This document shows positions 23,759-35,659 of a stretch of 64,000 nucleotides of DNA, piece by piece. The DNA comes from Paramacrobiotus metropolitanus. Taxonomy: Eukaryota; Tardigrada; Eutardigrada; Parachela; Macrobiotidae. The stretch is from assembly GCF_019649055.1 (NCBI RefSeq), contig NW_026570276.1, positions 434,001-498,000 on the forward strand. The letters are read 5' to 3'. A program made the position numbers and the translations under genes. Every line of letters begins with the position of its first letter. Positions within the stretch are counted from its first letter, which is position 1. The notes under the pieces were generated by a model, which did not search any database, had not been told where the DNA came from, and saw nothing but the letters and a program-made list of their open reading frames with translations.

Positions 23759-24694
23759 CTACCCCAAACCACTGCTCGTTCCGTAGGCGTCGAGGCCGGG
23801 TGTCGGAACTGCCGTGCGGACGTATCTTGTGAAGCAGGAAGACTTCCAGCGACCAATGGTTTTAATAGCGGAGTCCGGAGTTCCATTTGATGTTGCGGTG
23901 GAAGCCGCCCCGATACGGAAGCTATGGGTGCTATAGCGTTCCCTTCCGGGTGTGCCGTTGAGGAAGATCTGAAGCCACCGGTCAACTTGCGTTCGCGTGA
24001 CAAACTGTCCGTCCTCTTGCAAGAAAAATGGGTGGGGCTGCTGCGTGGGAATTTTGACGGCTGCATAATTCCGGATTGCTGTGACAGGGCAGACTGACCT
24101 GTTAGTGGATACCAGCGTGATCCTGTACCCGTGGCCGAATTGATCGGTTTTGGATCGCCGAATGCTGATGACCGCTGACTCACTGCCAATGGTGACGCCG
24201 CTGGTCAACAGCGTTCTTCTGTCGTCGTAATGACGGGTCGATTGTGACGTGAACTCGCTCACTCGCAGAGCAGCAAAGAACGCTGTCGTGAAGGTACTCC
24301 AGATTAGGAGTTTCGAATATGCTGACAGAGTGGAACTTCTGATGTTGTCTTTCAGTCTTCGCATGATGTCCAAAGTAATTGGCAGGCGGCCGTCGACAGC
24401 CGTGGGGCATATCCCTCTGCAACCGGCAACTGCTCTTAGGACTGCTGCGCTCGCAGTAGGACTTGGAAGGCTAGCTCCGGCGTGAACTTTAACTATGCTG
24501 GCGACGTACACTTTGATCGTGGCCGGCGAAATGTTTTGAAGAAACAGATGCGCTATGAAACGCAGCACGCTGTTTTCCGTCGTCGGGAGAGGAGAGGTGT
24601 GGTCGTTGTTGCAAAACTCTGCAAACCGTGCCCAGCCGGCATTATATGTCGTGCGTGTCGTACTGGCAAGATGGTGATACTGCAGCCGCGCCAC
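23759..24694 (-). CDS. Tyrosine recombinase of DIRS-like element
   Basis: An open 311-aa frame. The N-terminal SAM-like core-binding part (STTRTTYNAGWARFAEFC) is followed by a catalytic domain with the first Arg in ALRVSEFTS, the box II motif HSFRIGAAST, IGRWKS, and the nucleophile Tyr in TRYVR. In DIRS-type elements this enzyme integrates circular cDNA without a target duplication. It starts just after the RT frame ends and is the only undamaged frame of the element, so the insertion may be fairly young, or the frame may have survived by chance. Confidence 0.85.
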   Translation of the reverse strand: MARLQYHHLASTTRTTYNAGWARFAEFCNNDHTSPLPTTENSVLRFIAHLFLQNISPATIKVYVASIVKVHAGASLPSPTASAAVLRAVAGCRGICPTAVDGRLPITLDIMRRLKDNIRSSTLSAYSKLLIWSTFTTAFFAALRVSEFTSQSTRHYDDRRTLLTSGVTIGSESAVISIRRSKTDQFGHGYRITLVSTNRSVCPVTAIRNYAAVKIPTQQPHPFFLQEDGQFVTRTQVDRWLQIFLNGTPGRERYSTHSFRIGAASTATSNGTPDSAIKTIGRWKSSCFTRYVRTAVPTPGLDAYGTSSGLG

Positions 24695-24702
24695 AGTGGC
24701 AT

Positions 24703-26249
24703 CTAATCTGTCGGGACATCGTATGTGCGCTGGAGTCTTCCCAAATGTCCGGTATTGCTTCCGGGGAGGCTTTGGCGCGTGGTGCCATTCTCCTGAACCG
24801 GGTCGTCAGAAAACGTGATAAGTGATAACGCATCAGCGATATGGTTGTCGATGCCGCTTATATGCACTATCTTGACGGTAAAATTGTTAACGGCGGACAC
24901 TGCTAGCATGCGACGCATTAAGTCCAAGACTGCGGCGTTGCCAGAACCCAGCTTCTCCCACGCTTGGGAGGCCCCCAGGTTGTCGCAGTGCAGTAAGACC
25001 CGCATGCGTTGCAGCTTGGGTGCCCAGATGGTCAACGCGATAAGGACAGCAGCCATTTTCAAGTACTCGATGCATGGTTTCCTTTCGGTGACCCAGACGG
25101 GCCACCGAGACTGAAACCATTCGCCAGCAAGGTAGCCAACGATACCATGAGTTGCGGAAGCATCTGTGTACAGTTCAGTAACGTCAGGTCCTGACCAGTC
25201 GGGCTGGAGGAACTTGCTTGTACTGTTCCACTGCGGTAAAAATGTTGCCCACCATTTAAGATCAAAATGAACGCCGGTATCCAGCTTAATACGCGTCAGT
25301 GGGCGGCTGCCGCTGCTCTTACCTTTGCTGATAAGCAGTATCATACGGCGCAGAAACAGACGGCCAGCCGGTACGCATTTGCATGCAAACTGGAGGGTTC
25401 CGATGAGACGTTGCAGATTATGCAAGTTTCACTCAGATTTTGTTTTCCAGTTGCTAGCAGACCTACAATCTCGCTCAGTTTTGCTGCTGGTAAGGAAAGC
25501 GTTCGGGTAACGGAGTCTATGTGGATTCAGAGAAAAGTAATGGCAGTTGATGGACCATCCAATTTGTTCATCGCAAGCGGAACGCCGAGATCACTGCAGA
25601 TATCTGTAAATTTCTGTAGCAATAAGGAGCACTCGCGGTAACTTGCTGCAATGATTAGGAAATCGTCGACGTAGAATAGTATCGCACAGTGTCCGGTTTC
25701 GCACTTAAAGATACTAAGAATTGCGTCTGAAAACTTGCAGAAAATTCCAGGTGCAGATCGGCAGCCAAATGGTAATACAACGTCGTAGTAGTACTTCTTC
25801 CCGACTTTGTATCCTAGGAGATAATATTGCGACTCTTTTACCGGTATTAGCCGGAACGCTGCTTCAGTGTCCAGTTTCACCATGACAGCCTCAGCTGGAA
25901 GCTGAAGGATTAGCTTGACAGCATCGTCGACGGAGCAAAACTGAAGTGGAGAATCATCCTTTGGAATGTGCAGATTCACAGAATCGATTGCTGGACGGGA
26001 CAGGTCCATGATCATTCTGTGTCCACCGCTTTTCTTGGCCCGCATGCTTAACGCGTTGACTGTAAGCTGCTGAAACGGCCGCTTAGTAAATGGCCCTTTC
26101 GTGTGTCCCAACCGCACTTCTCTGTCAACAACAGACTGAACGGTGATATGATGAATGGCGATGGATGGACTGTTAGGAGTGAAACGAGAACGATGAGGCC
26201 CAGTGTATTTCAAATCCGCAGGCCCAGTGTATTTCAAATCCGCGCCCAT
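24703..26249 (-). pseudogene. Reverse transcriptase/RNase H of DIRS-like element, broken
   Basis: RT motifs lie in 26249-25527: MDLSRPAIDSVN, VKLDTEAAFRLIPV, PFGCRSAPGIFCKF and the catalytic LFYVDDFL. A TGA follows TAITFL at about 25527, and the same frame continues sensibly beyond it (IHIDSVTRTLSLP). A frameshift near 25427 leads into the second frame (25425-24703). That frame carries the RNase H-like region with TELYTDASATHG, HCDNLGA and HISGIDNHIADALS. One nonsense change and one frameshift suffice to explain the split. Confidence 0.8.
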
Positions 26250-26325
26250 GGTTAAACATTCGAGTTAATAAGCCACCAACGAAACATCCGGATGAGCGAC
26301 CAGACGACGCGCAAAAGCTTCTGCT

Positions 26326-27533
26326 TTAAGAGGCGTTGTCCTGCCTGGGTCGGCGGCTGTCACCTAAGGTTCCCTGACGGTGGAGGTGATCGCCGTGTGC
26401 GGTTGACCCACAAGAGCTGCAGACATGTTTCCGGTTTCCGCTACAAGAGGTCGAGCACGTTCCACGGTTAAATTTTCTGCAGATATCTCCGTCTGCGGCG
26501 GAACTGTTCCGAAAAAGCTGACCCCGATCCGGGCAGTTAGTGGCGATATGGCCCATTTCACGGCATTGGTTGCATTTTGCGAATTTGTGCTTGTTAAACT
26601 GGTGTTAGTGACAGTGGACGCTGTGATTCGGGGATTTGCAATTGACTCCGGGTAGGCTTCATCGTATCTGCGAGTCCAAATCTCCGTAGTGTCCGGGTCA
26701 CTGGTTGCGTAGTTTCGGAACTGCGCGTCCTACTCTAAGACATGTTCCAGTTTATGTCCGCGGGCGGGATCGGCGCGAAGGCAGATCAGATCCAGGTACT
26801 TCAGCATAGGGATTGTGAACTCCGGCGCTTTGAAGGTCCTGTAGGCCATGAAAACAGTAAATGCGCGGGTCCAGGAAGCCAGACTGGTAATTTGTTTTTT
26901 CTTCGTGGATGACGTAACGGTGTATTCGCCCGTAGCTTCGTCATCCGCCATCCGCGTTCCAGGGTTCGGTCGCTTAGAAGGCGCTCGATTCTGTGGCAAC
27001 AGGTCGACAAAGTCGACGAATTGCTCACTGTCAAGGAGCTGCTCCCGTAATTTCGACGAAACCGCTGGGAGGTCCTTGTATCTGGCAGGGATGCTGCTGA
27101 CAGCTGGCCCTAATCGCTCGGAAATGGGCCGGTGCGCTGGCGCAGGACCATCAAGAATGACGCTATCTGTGTCCTTACCTTGCACTGTTGTGACCCGATT
27201 TGATGACGGTGACAGAGAGCGATGTGTTTGACGCCCGCCGACATGTAATGCAGGGCAACTTGAAGATGCCTGTAGTGATACCAGCTGATTGATCTGTTGC
27301 TTCAGTGTTGCCACTTCAGCCGTCAGCGTGTCGATCTGGGATGGGGAGCTGAGAGAGGATCCCGGAGGAATGACGACTGTCGACGCAACCCGCTTACCCG
27401 CTGGGGGGTTGTTGGTATTGTCCGCTGGTCGCTTCGCGCTGCCGGTTTTCTGCTGAGCCGCCGAACGTGTCTGGGGTCTTCCAGAGCCACCGCGAGCACG
27501 ACCTGTCCTCCTGCCTCTTCCCCTTCCAATCAT
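26326..27533 (-). pseudogene. Gag-like frame of DIRS-like element, broken
   Basis: It starts with an Arg/Gly-rich MIGRGRGRRTGRARGG segment, then a coiled-coil-like stretch (LTAEVATLKQQINQLV) and a conserved capsid-like part ending FKAPEFTIPMLKYLDLICLR. A stop at about 26730 interrupts it. Another frame carries a CCHC knuckle (CNQCREMGHIATNC) and a CRKFNRGTC...HVCSSCG finger of the kind seen in tyrosine-recombinase retroelements. Stop plus frameshift show decay. Confidence 0.7.
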
Positions 27534-29137
27534 TGTGCAGTTAGAATGGCACGATACACGATATTTAGATTCCGTAGCGAATCTAGCGTTGTAACTAAAA
27601 CGCTATCAGAATTCGAACACCAGACTTGTCAGAGACAAAAACAAAATTCTCGACGTGCAGATCGAGAAGTGAACAAGTGCGAAATGAGAACTCGAGAGAC
27701 TAACCAGTGAGCGAGCAAATGAAAACTCGTGATGGCAAGCGAGCCAGCAGTGTGAACAGTGCGCGGAAAGCGGCTAAACAGAGACAACACACAAAGCGGC
27801 CGGCGCCGGTCCACATCAAAGCGCGCGAATGGTCCGGCTCGGCCGATGCGGCGTGCAGAAGAAGGGAAGCGCCGTCGACGTAACATTAACTTGAATTAAC
27901 ATTGTTAATTAGCTGTTACAGTGTTACTTACTGTCTTTCGACACCGGCCCCCAAACCTTTCCAGGTATACTGCTTTGTATTTTCTAGAACAAGGTATCAT
28001 ATTTCCTCAACGGTTGGATCAGCTGGTTTATATATTATGTAGTACGTACCTCAGTCATCAGTCTACCAATGTTGTTATGACACTGTTGCCTGTATTAGCA
28101 CTAATCGATACGAAACGGGAACCTCCCTGTTTCCCTGTTAACAGTCTGTTTCGCAGTTTTCGTTTTAACGCTAATCTGTCAACCATACTGTGCCTGGGTG
28201 GCAGCCTTTGTGTATAACCCGATCAGCTGTTACCGTGAGCATACTGAAACCGAGAATACCGGTAATGTTGGATCTGCGTTAGCAAACAATTGCCTGTACA
28301 GAAAATCCATTTAAACGGGCTATTTTGTTACGGTTCTGTTTGTTTGTCCTCGAAACTAACACGATTTCGAGCCATCCCTGCTTATCACGTCGGTCAGAGT
28401 AAGCGAACTGCATACCGGCAACGTTGAATTTAGTGCACTTTGTTTCTACGCGATCCAGTTTAAACCAATAAACAATTAGCACATTTTTTAATTTCGTGAT
28501 GCTAAAAGACTGAGCCATGTACGCGGCATTGAGGAGCCTTTTTGGGAAGGTTGAATACAACGATGAGGCTTTCGCGACGGTAAAGACGAAGCAAACTTTA
28601 AACTTGCAATACCGAAAGGTAAAAGGGCCGGCAAAAGGTCATGTATATGATATTGCCTTACTTTTTTCCTTTGTGGGCTTTTTTGATCGTATGTTTTGCG
28701 TATTTGTGAGCCTGTTATCCCAAGTCGATAATTTTGGTAGAATAAAACCAGGAAATCTGCAAATAAATCCTGAGCCAGGATTTACTGTATTTCCTGTTCA
28801 GCTTTTGAGCTTCTATCGGAGACATACCTTAGAAATTATTAAATTCTAGCGTCATGCTCCCCGCCTGCAATCAAGTAGAATAATTTGCATGCTTGACTAG
28901 CTAATAACAACGTGCACACTGCAACGTTGACTAGGTAAAAGTCGGTAAATATTATGAACGGATGCTTCCTACAGCGATATAATTTTCCTGCCTTCGGTTC
29001 AGTCAACAGAGCTTGTTACCGAACCGATCTCGCATCTACACGACATTGTGAAAAATAGGTATACTGGGTTTTCATCGCTCTCATTTGTGGGTTTACAAGA
29101 AATTTTGCTTATAAAACGCTATTCCAATACTATAAAT
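27534..29137. other. 5' side of DIRS-like element and spacer
   Basis: The first ~350 bases are probably the untranslated leader of the DIRS-like element. After that no gene is recognised. A 28517-28640 stretch (MYAALRSLFGKVEYNDEAF...) looks somewhat protein-like, but has no supported splice partner. Confidence 0.4.
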
Positions 29138-30489
29138 ATGTTACAGTATACAAATCTCTCATACCCGAAAATCCGTAACCGGACTACATATCTTCGTAGT
29201 CATCGAAATGACTCCGGGCACTGGCTTTCCTACGACCACGACGCGTACATCCGCTCATTACTTCTCTGGTTTCTGGTGACGATTATCGCTAGTATTATTG
29301 GAACGTGTCTGACTCTCGTGCTGATCGTCAGCATTATCAAGAAAGGTCACTACCGTACCGGCTGTCATGTACTCATTTTGCAGCTAATCTGTGTGGAGTT
29401 CGTCATGACTGCTGTTGTTGACCCTCTCATTGCCCTACACGACATTAATATCAGCGTCTTTTATCTGTCGTATTACGGGTGTAATGTGGTTGACCAAATA
29501 AGCTTAATCTTTCTGGGAGTGGGACAATGGACGTCGCTCCTTTTAGCCATCAACAGAGCTATCGCCTTGTCCTACCCGCGGTACTATGCTCGACACTGCA
29601 ATCGCACACCGGTCGTCAGTGCCACGTTTGTAATATCATGGTTAACTCCTGTCTTAACCTGTGTTCCTACATTATTGCCGGTTAAAATCGGTTTGAGCAG
29701 TATTACGTGGCGAACCTGTACGAGGACATTTGGGTGCTGTGAACATACCCAGCACGATTAGGCTGCGATGAACAGCTGGTTAGCCGTAGCTCGCAACGCT
29801 ACTGATAACACAGTCTGAATGCAAACAGCTATAAATTTAGCCGGCTGTTCATCGCAGCCTAATCGTGCAGGGTATGTTCACAGCACCCAAATGTCCTCGT
29901 ATTGTTGCGCCGAGATTTTCCTCCGGTTTGCCAACCATCAAAGCGATTATGACGATTTGTTTATATTTTCCCTTAGCGGCCAATCTGACGCTGTATGCGG
30001 CTTTGCTGTTGCGGCATTTCCGTCGAATGCGAAGTGTTAGCGTTAGCAGTGCGCTGCCGGTTGTATCCCTGCGCTACCGCCGTCGACTGCAGATTGCGTA
30101 CACATTGTTCTTGGCATCCGTGTGGTACTGTCTATGCTTTCTGCCACATGGCACTTTGGGGTCAGTCATTCCCATGTTTTATGAACGACATCTGCCTGCA
30201 TTTGTTTGGATACGAACGGTATATTTTTTGGGCTATACGGGTACACCGGTAAGACATTGATTTTGGTCATGTTAACGAAGAATCTAAAAAGTTTTGCACA
30301 GTATCGCCAACTGTCAAATAATCGTATCCCGTATTCAAGATAATGTCAGAAGAATTATATTTTTAGGTGATTTTCTTTCTGGTTGCCAATCAGTATAAAG
30401 ATGGTTTACAAGAACTTTGGAATCCCTTCAAATTGCGCGTTGTTACCGCAGTGGATAACTTCAGGAAAAGATTTATGCGGAAATGTTAA
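29138..30489 (+). pseudogene. Family A seven-TM receptor interrupted by a MITE
   Basis: Exon 1 is 29138-30248 and exon 2 is 30367-30489, with donor ACACCG|GTAAGA and acceptor TTTTTAG|GTG. A 179-bp insert (29721-29899) with its TA duplication adds 181 bases between codons for WRTC and IVAPRFSSG, shifting frame and adding stops. Leaving those 181 bases out of the count gives 310 codons, phase 0, then 40 codons plus stop, exactly the family structure. Motifs: KKGHYRTGCHVL; TM2 AVVDPLIAL, keeping the Asp that other copies have changed to Asn; TM3 GQWTSLLLAINRAIALSYPRYY; TM6 WYCLCFLPHG; TM7 FLGYTGTP|VIFFLVANQYKDG. I prefer the ATG at 29138, aligned with the start of the gene at 40496. Confidence 0.85.
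29721..29899. mobile_element. 179-bp MITE with 56-bp inverted repeats and TA duplication
   Basis: Terminal inverted repeats 29721-29776 and 29844-29899 begin CGAGGACATTTGGGTGCTGT and match over 56 bases with a single mismatch, around a 67-bp spacer. TA flanks both ends (29719-29720 and 29900-29901). There is no coding capacity. A TA target duplication with long inverted repeats is the signature of a Tc1/mariner-mobilised miniature element. The near-perfect arms argue for recent insertion, or possibly for a recent foldback event. Confidence 0.9.
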
Positions 30490-31192
30490 CGAACTGCAGC
30501 TTTTGTGTTCTCCAACGAATGTCATGTAGAATTTTAATGCAGCAAACTTTAATGCCGAAGAGACTCTAGTAGTTCTGCTTTTGCAAAAAAAATGCGAATT
30601 TTAGCCAAGTTTCAAAATTTTCATCGATTATGTGTGAATTTTGTATTGGCTTTCTGTGAAAGCCGCTGATTTACGCAACGTGCCCGCAGGGCTACATGTT
30701 ACAGGAAAACCAACTCAAACAAAGTAAAATACCCACAAGCACGTCCATATAAAATTACAATCCGTCATAATAATATGATTGCGGCTTATGTTATGTGTAT
30801 GGAGGTGTCGGAACCCGTCTCAATCGGCTCCGATAATCTGTTTATAAGAAGTGATACGCTCAGTATGGATGAATCCGGGCGATGCTATGGTTTACACAGG
30901 TATATGATTTAGCACCACGACGCACATTCAGTGATGCTCAACGTTCATTCGGCTCTAGGCACAACCATAACGTTCCTGTGTTACGCTGGAGAAGGTCCTG
31001 TTTGTACCTGATTGTAAAAAAAACAAAAATGTTCGAGAGCCCTGAAGACGGGGAAAATAACTCCATCGGATCGCCTAAACGGTATCCACGTAAACCGGCG
31101 AGAAAATTCAAGGCCGGCCACTTAAAGGCATGTATGAGAATCAAGAAAAAATTGAGATCTATCCATTTCATTTGCTCTGCTGAATCAGGCAA
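30490..31192. other. Intergenic, no gene seen
   Basis: Between two convergent receptor loci. The open frame at 30882-31244 overlaps the 3' end of the next pseudogene on the opposite strand and matches nothing recognisable. Confidence 0.45.
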
Positions 31193-32430
31193 TCAAAGGG
31201 GGAATTTTAGTAAAATTCCAAAGTCCCGCACATTGTTTCGATAATCGTTTGCGACTATGAAAAAAATCACCTAAAACAGTGACAAATTAATAAGAATTAT
31301 GGACATTCCATAAAGAGTTTATGGAAAATACGTCAAAGCGCATGCATGCGTCAAAGCGTAAATGGAAAAAAGAGCATCGCCGATTTTTTACCCTCACATT
31401 ATTCAGCTAATTACGGTCAACCATCAAGCGAGATTACGCTGTTAGTGCGTAAATGCGAGTGAAGTATGTATATGCGCAATAATTGCGTTTCTGTACAGAG
31501 AATCCTTACCGGCGTGCCCACGTAGCCCAGGAAGTAAACAGTGCGTATCCACTCATATGACCGCATATACGTAAACTCGATAAAACGACGGAAAATTCAC
31601 CGATAAAATACTGTGCGGCAGAAAGCATAGCAGATACCACAGTGAACCCGCTAGCAGCGTCTAACTCATGCGGAGACGGCGGCGATAGCGCAAGGATACT
31701 GTTGCCAGCGAAGTCATGGTACGGAATACGGATGCGTTGCATGTGACGGAAATGAATGTCGAACGAGTACAGATAAAACGGTTTAAGTCAACAAAGTGGC
31801 GGTTAAAGAAAAATACAGGCAAATCGCCATGACCACTTTTGGAAGGTTATCTACAGAACTTGATACCGCAGAATTCGTACATATCTGCCACAAAGCCATT
31901 TGATGGTTGACGGAAGGAACAAGAACATGAATACAACTCCTGATAGAAATCAACCAGGAAAACCCGCGGCTGATTATCACTACCGGCGTACGATTTAAGT
32001 TTACCGCATAGGAACGTGGAAATGACAGTGCAATTAGACGACTAACGGTCAAAAAAGGAAGTCCACTGGCTCACCGCAGCCAATACCAATCCGATTTTTT
32101 CAACTACGACGGTGCAGTGGTAGTGGGTTAGCGAAACGAGTGAGAAGTCTATTTACTGATGACCGACTCGATTCTACAGGTTTTTATGAGTTCGACGCAC
32201 AGGAGCTGCAGAATGCGTATCTGACAGCCGGCGCGATAATGACCTTTCTAAGTATAGTCAGAAAGCTCGTCAACACTGTGCCAATAATGATGGCGAAACT
32301 TGACACGGCGAACCCTGGAGTCAGGGAACGAAGATATGCATTGCGGTCAAAATGTAATACTATGGACAAGTGTTTAGCAGTATATCTATTCTCTTTAACA
32401 CGATAGCGTTGGTAATATTCATGTACGGTG
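31193..32430 (-). pseudogene. Family A receptor pseudogene
   Basis: The exon 2 relic is 31270-31193 (VIFFIVANDYRNN..., then an early stop) after a TTTTAG acceptor. Exon 1 ends at 31510 with the family donor CCG|GTAAGG. Recognisable pieces of exon 1: TM4 with NLNRTPVVI and GFSWLIS; ALWQICTN; TM5 VVMAICLYFSLTATLL; TM3 TVSRLIALSFPRSYAV; TM1 IIIGTVLTSFLTILRK; N-terminus LHFDRNAYLRSL. They are in different frames, with stops near 31783 and 32184. The gene is clearly decayed. Confidence 0.75.
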
Positions 32431-33507
32431 AATGCATTTTTAGGTAATATGTGGCCGGCGAAATCAGGGTAGTTTTACTGCAGCAGAAATTTCTCCGAGT
32501 GGACAAGATCTGGATGTTCCAATGACGAAACGTTTTTTCGCACTTGTTGTTATTTAAATTAAGCTTGGTACCTTAATAATTAATACTGCTGAAAAAGCAA
32601 CGCCAGCTGACTCTTCCATTTGATTACATATTACGGAAGCAACGAGCTAGCAACTCCCGTACTCAGATTTGTACCGCACCAGTGACTTCCAAAGGGTTCA
32701 GTAGGCTTCACGCATTTTGCAGTCCAAAAATTTAAAATCTACTTGGATGACCCGAAGCGCGCTTGCCGCCGGAACAGGAAGGTTATTATTCTTCTTCTCA
32801 AGGAGAATCTGCTGGTAATACTCAGAAGGCAGTACACGCACTTTGAGCCCTTAGGTCAGTTACTGCAAAAGGAACTCAATACGCTGATTTGTAATCACAT
32901 ATACCTAATCTTGGAAACTGAAGTAACTAGTGGAAATCCATAAAGATAATGATATTTATTAATATCGAAAAAAGGCGAAAAAACTATCCACATCGTGCGC
33001 TATGACCAGCATCAATGTATACTTCGACTGAATAAGCAAACTGAGTATTCCCACCCCATTCGGCTGTTGTCGGTACCTTTCGCCAGATTTGACTTTACGC
33101 ACCATATTTTTCCAAAATGCTTGGTACGCTACCACTGACTATGAACACCACCAGAGGTCGCAACTCTCATCGGCTACATATTGCCACAACCTTGTACGAC
33201 TCAAATCTTTATGTTGATACTAAAATTTTCAATTTTGTTAAAAATTAGCAGCTATATCGCTGGTCCAGCAACTAAGAATGATTTCGCACCTTGTCAGTTA
33301 CTGCCATTAAGTCGGTTACTGCAAAAGGAAATTCGCTGGTATCTCAAAGTTCACGGTAAGATTCTAGACAGAACCACACTGCCAGCCATTCAGTACAGCA
33401 ATCAAGCTGTAGCGGTAAAACAGAAAATAACTGGCTGCGAATTGCGCATTAACAATCATCGTTAACTAGCATCTTCGATTATGCAACTTGTGTAATCTTT
33501 ACATTAA

Positions 33508-33524
33508 TTATCGCATAAGCGTTA
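33508..33524 (+). promoter_or_regulatory. Shared upstream motif TTATCGCATAAGCGTTA
   Basis: About 280-300 bp upstream of the first lipocalin-like ATG. The same 17-mer with one mismatch (TTATCACATAAGCGTTA) lies at 36646-36662, about 240-260 bp upstream of the second gene. Similar distance and orientation suggest a conserved regulatory element; its function is unknown. Confidence 0.4.
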
Positions 33525-33650
33525 TTCGTTAACCAGTGCCCAGTGGTAACAAGTCTAACGTAAGGTAATCGTTATGCTGATGTAGACACCATATAACCAT
33601 CTATTAGCTTATGCTGCTGCAATCTTGAATGGCAGTTATAAATTGTTCGC

Positions 33651-33662
33651 GGTCAGCGAACA
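33651..33662 (+). promoter_or_regulatory. Shared upstream motif GGTCAGCGAACA
   Basis: It lies about 145-155 bp before the ATG of lipocalin-like gene 1. An identical 12-mer occurs at 51085-51096, about 150-160 bp before the ATG of gene 3. In both it is followed by a GCCTCC within about 25 bases and preceded by ATAAAT. Not seen before gene 2. Confidence 0.45.
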
Positions 33663-33806
33663 GCTGGCGGTGCCTCCGGGATATCAACGTTCTTTAGAAT
33701 ACAAATACGAGTACAACATGCGCCGTTTTGTCGATCGTCGTCGGTCCGCACTTCCGTCAGCATATAGAATTTAACGATACCGTGTCGCTGCTGCTCCTGT
33801 TAAACA

Positions 33807-35659
33807 ATGCCAGAACAAGATGAGTACACGATCATGGCGCTTCTCTTCTTGCTCTTCTGTAAGTTAGCAACAACCTTCATCTTGTTCATATTAAACTTCC
33901 ACGTCTGTTCGCTTGTAGCGCAGACGTTAATTTGCTGGGCGCAGCAACCGGCATTGTGCCAACCGGTCTGGCCGTGGTTTATTTTGCCGCAAGCCGGAGA
34001 CAAGAATATTCCACAACAGGTAAACACCAATTGTGTCATATTTATAACTCTGTACAATTTTAGCCCCAATTAATTCAAGAAATTAGAATCAAAATTTTGT
34101 TGCAGATTGTGGGCGATTGGTACAAATACCGCCAATTGGCCAACGGTCTGGAACCGCTAGGTACGATTAACCAGAAGGTTCGCTGGACCAGTGTCGCCCA
34201 GACCGTCGACACGCTGACCAATACACCGGCGCTGGCCATCACCTTGCAGTTTGCGCAGTACAATATTCCGGAAAACAAAACCTGCGCGAATCATTACTGG
34301 TCAGGACTGTACACGGAGGACGGACGACTGGTGGGGAATGTGGCCGTAGTGGAGGATAATTACGTCATGCGTAAGATAACGCTGCAGAGTTCCTGAATTT
34401 TAGCACTGTGTTATCAGAATATTGTTGTCCGCAGGAGAGGCAAGTTATGGAGTTCTTTACCATGACTACAACAAACTGGTGGTTGCTTATGGATGCTACG
34501 GAAGGAACCCCAACGGTACCTGCGCGAGCCCGGTGGTGTTTGCACAGACACGAGTGTCTCCACCTGATCTGACAGCCAGCGATAAAGCGGCGTTCGATGC
34601 GGTCATCGACCAAATCCTAGAACCGTATTGCGCCAAAGCCACGGATGTTCCGCTGCAGGTTTACAACGACCAACCATTCTGTCCGTTTCTCGATTTCCCA
34701 GACTGCAGCAACAAACTGGTCGAAGGACTCCAGCTCATCAACACATCATCTCAGTTAACCGGGAATCCTGGGGCAGCGGGAGCGCCACCCCCATCCGCTT
34801 GTCAACTACCAAATTCCATTCTGGCGACAACGTCATACGATCCAACACAGGCATGATTTCAGCGTAAATACAAATATGAGTATTTCTGCTGTTTTTAATT
34901 CTGGGTATCCTTGCATAATTAGATGGCCGGTTCGTGGTACGGATACCGGTTCAAGTCGGTTGAGGGCGCCGTGAGTAATTCGCATCTGAATTGGCACGTT
35001 ATCGGTAAATCGTCCTTTCCGTTGTCCAACGTGACAGCACAACTGATGTGGATGGAGTACGTTGTCGTCAGCAGCAGCAACACCTGCCTTCATGGCTACT
35101 TTTTGGGAGCACTCGGAGTCAACGGGCAGGCTGACGGTTTATTAGGCCCACAAGGCGGTGATCGAGGTACATTTTTTACTGCAACTGGGAGAATACACTG
35201 CTACTGTCACGCTAACAGATGACTATGTCTAACACCGCATTTGCGCGCTGGCAAGATGACTGTTATTCAGCTAGTAAATAAATTTTTTTGCGTTCAGTCT
35301 TTTTCCAGTTGACTACATTATATTTGGATAGCAAGTTCGCGTTGTTTTACGGATGCATCATTCCTGATGCCACCAGCGCCAATTGCCGGTCGCCGTACGT
35401 GTCGGCAGTTGCCCGGCAAGATGCCTCGCAGTTGTCGGCTGCGGACAAAAGCAGTTTTGACGCCATCATAACGCCGTTCTTCAGCAAGTATGGATGCAGT
35501 GCCAACGACATCCTTCTGGTCGGACAGACGAGTAATGGGCCGCCGTGCGCTCTGCAAGGTTTTGGTGATCAGTGCATTCAACTAAATATAAAGGGACTGG
35601 CGGGAAAAGTTGAAGCCGGATCGGACACGTCGACAACTGCTAAGCCGTACTCGTATTAA
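33807..35659 (+). CDS. Secreted two-domain lipocalin-like protein 1
   Basis: Six exons: 33807-33858, 33919-34019, 34106-34370, 34435-34850, 34923-35166 and 35298-35659, encoding 479 aa. Every junction keeps phase (1, 0, 1, 0, 1). Intron 4 uses a GC donor (CACAG|GCATGA). Exon 1 gives a hydrophobic signal sequence (MALLFLLF). Exons 3 and 5 each open with a GxW-type motif (VGDWYKYR, AGSWYGYR). Each domain later has a YGC segment (KLVVAYGCYG, KFALFYGC) and an LxAxDKxxFDAxI helix. GxW near the start, a TDY-like strand (YHDYNK) and a following Arg (FAQTR) resemble the three lipocalin conserved regions, so ligand binding in a beta-barrel is inferred. The fold assignment is moderate; gene structure is strong because three paralogues agree. 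Confidence 0.8.

Larger units (their letters stand above)
23759..27533 (-). mobile_element. DIRS-like tyrosine-recombinase retrotransposon, degenerate
   Basis: On the minus strand the order is gag-like (27533-26326), reverse transcriptase with RNase H (26249-24703), then tyrosine recombinase (24694-23759). This gene order with a tyrosine recombinase in place of a DDE integrase defines the DIRS/Ngaro/PAT group. The gag and RT parts are interrupted by stops and frameshifts, while the recombinase frame is open. Termini (inverted or split repeats) could not be located, so the true ends probably lie a few hundred bases outside these limits. Confidence 0.85.
32431..33806. other. Spacer with receptor and lipocalin 5' flanks
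   Basis: No coding exon. It contains the receptor-type upstream block (TTGATTACATATTACGGAAG near 32620, CGCACCAGTGACTTCC near 32675), a repeated TTACTGCAAAAGGAA (near 32860 and 33318), and candidate upstream motifs of the lipocalin-like gene at 33508-33524 and 33651-33662. Confidence 0.45.

Noticed and set aside
28517-28849. Possible exon starting MYAALRSLFGKVEY
   Set aside because: Looks protein-like for about 40 codons, but no consistent splice partner or family was found.
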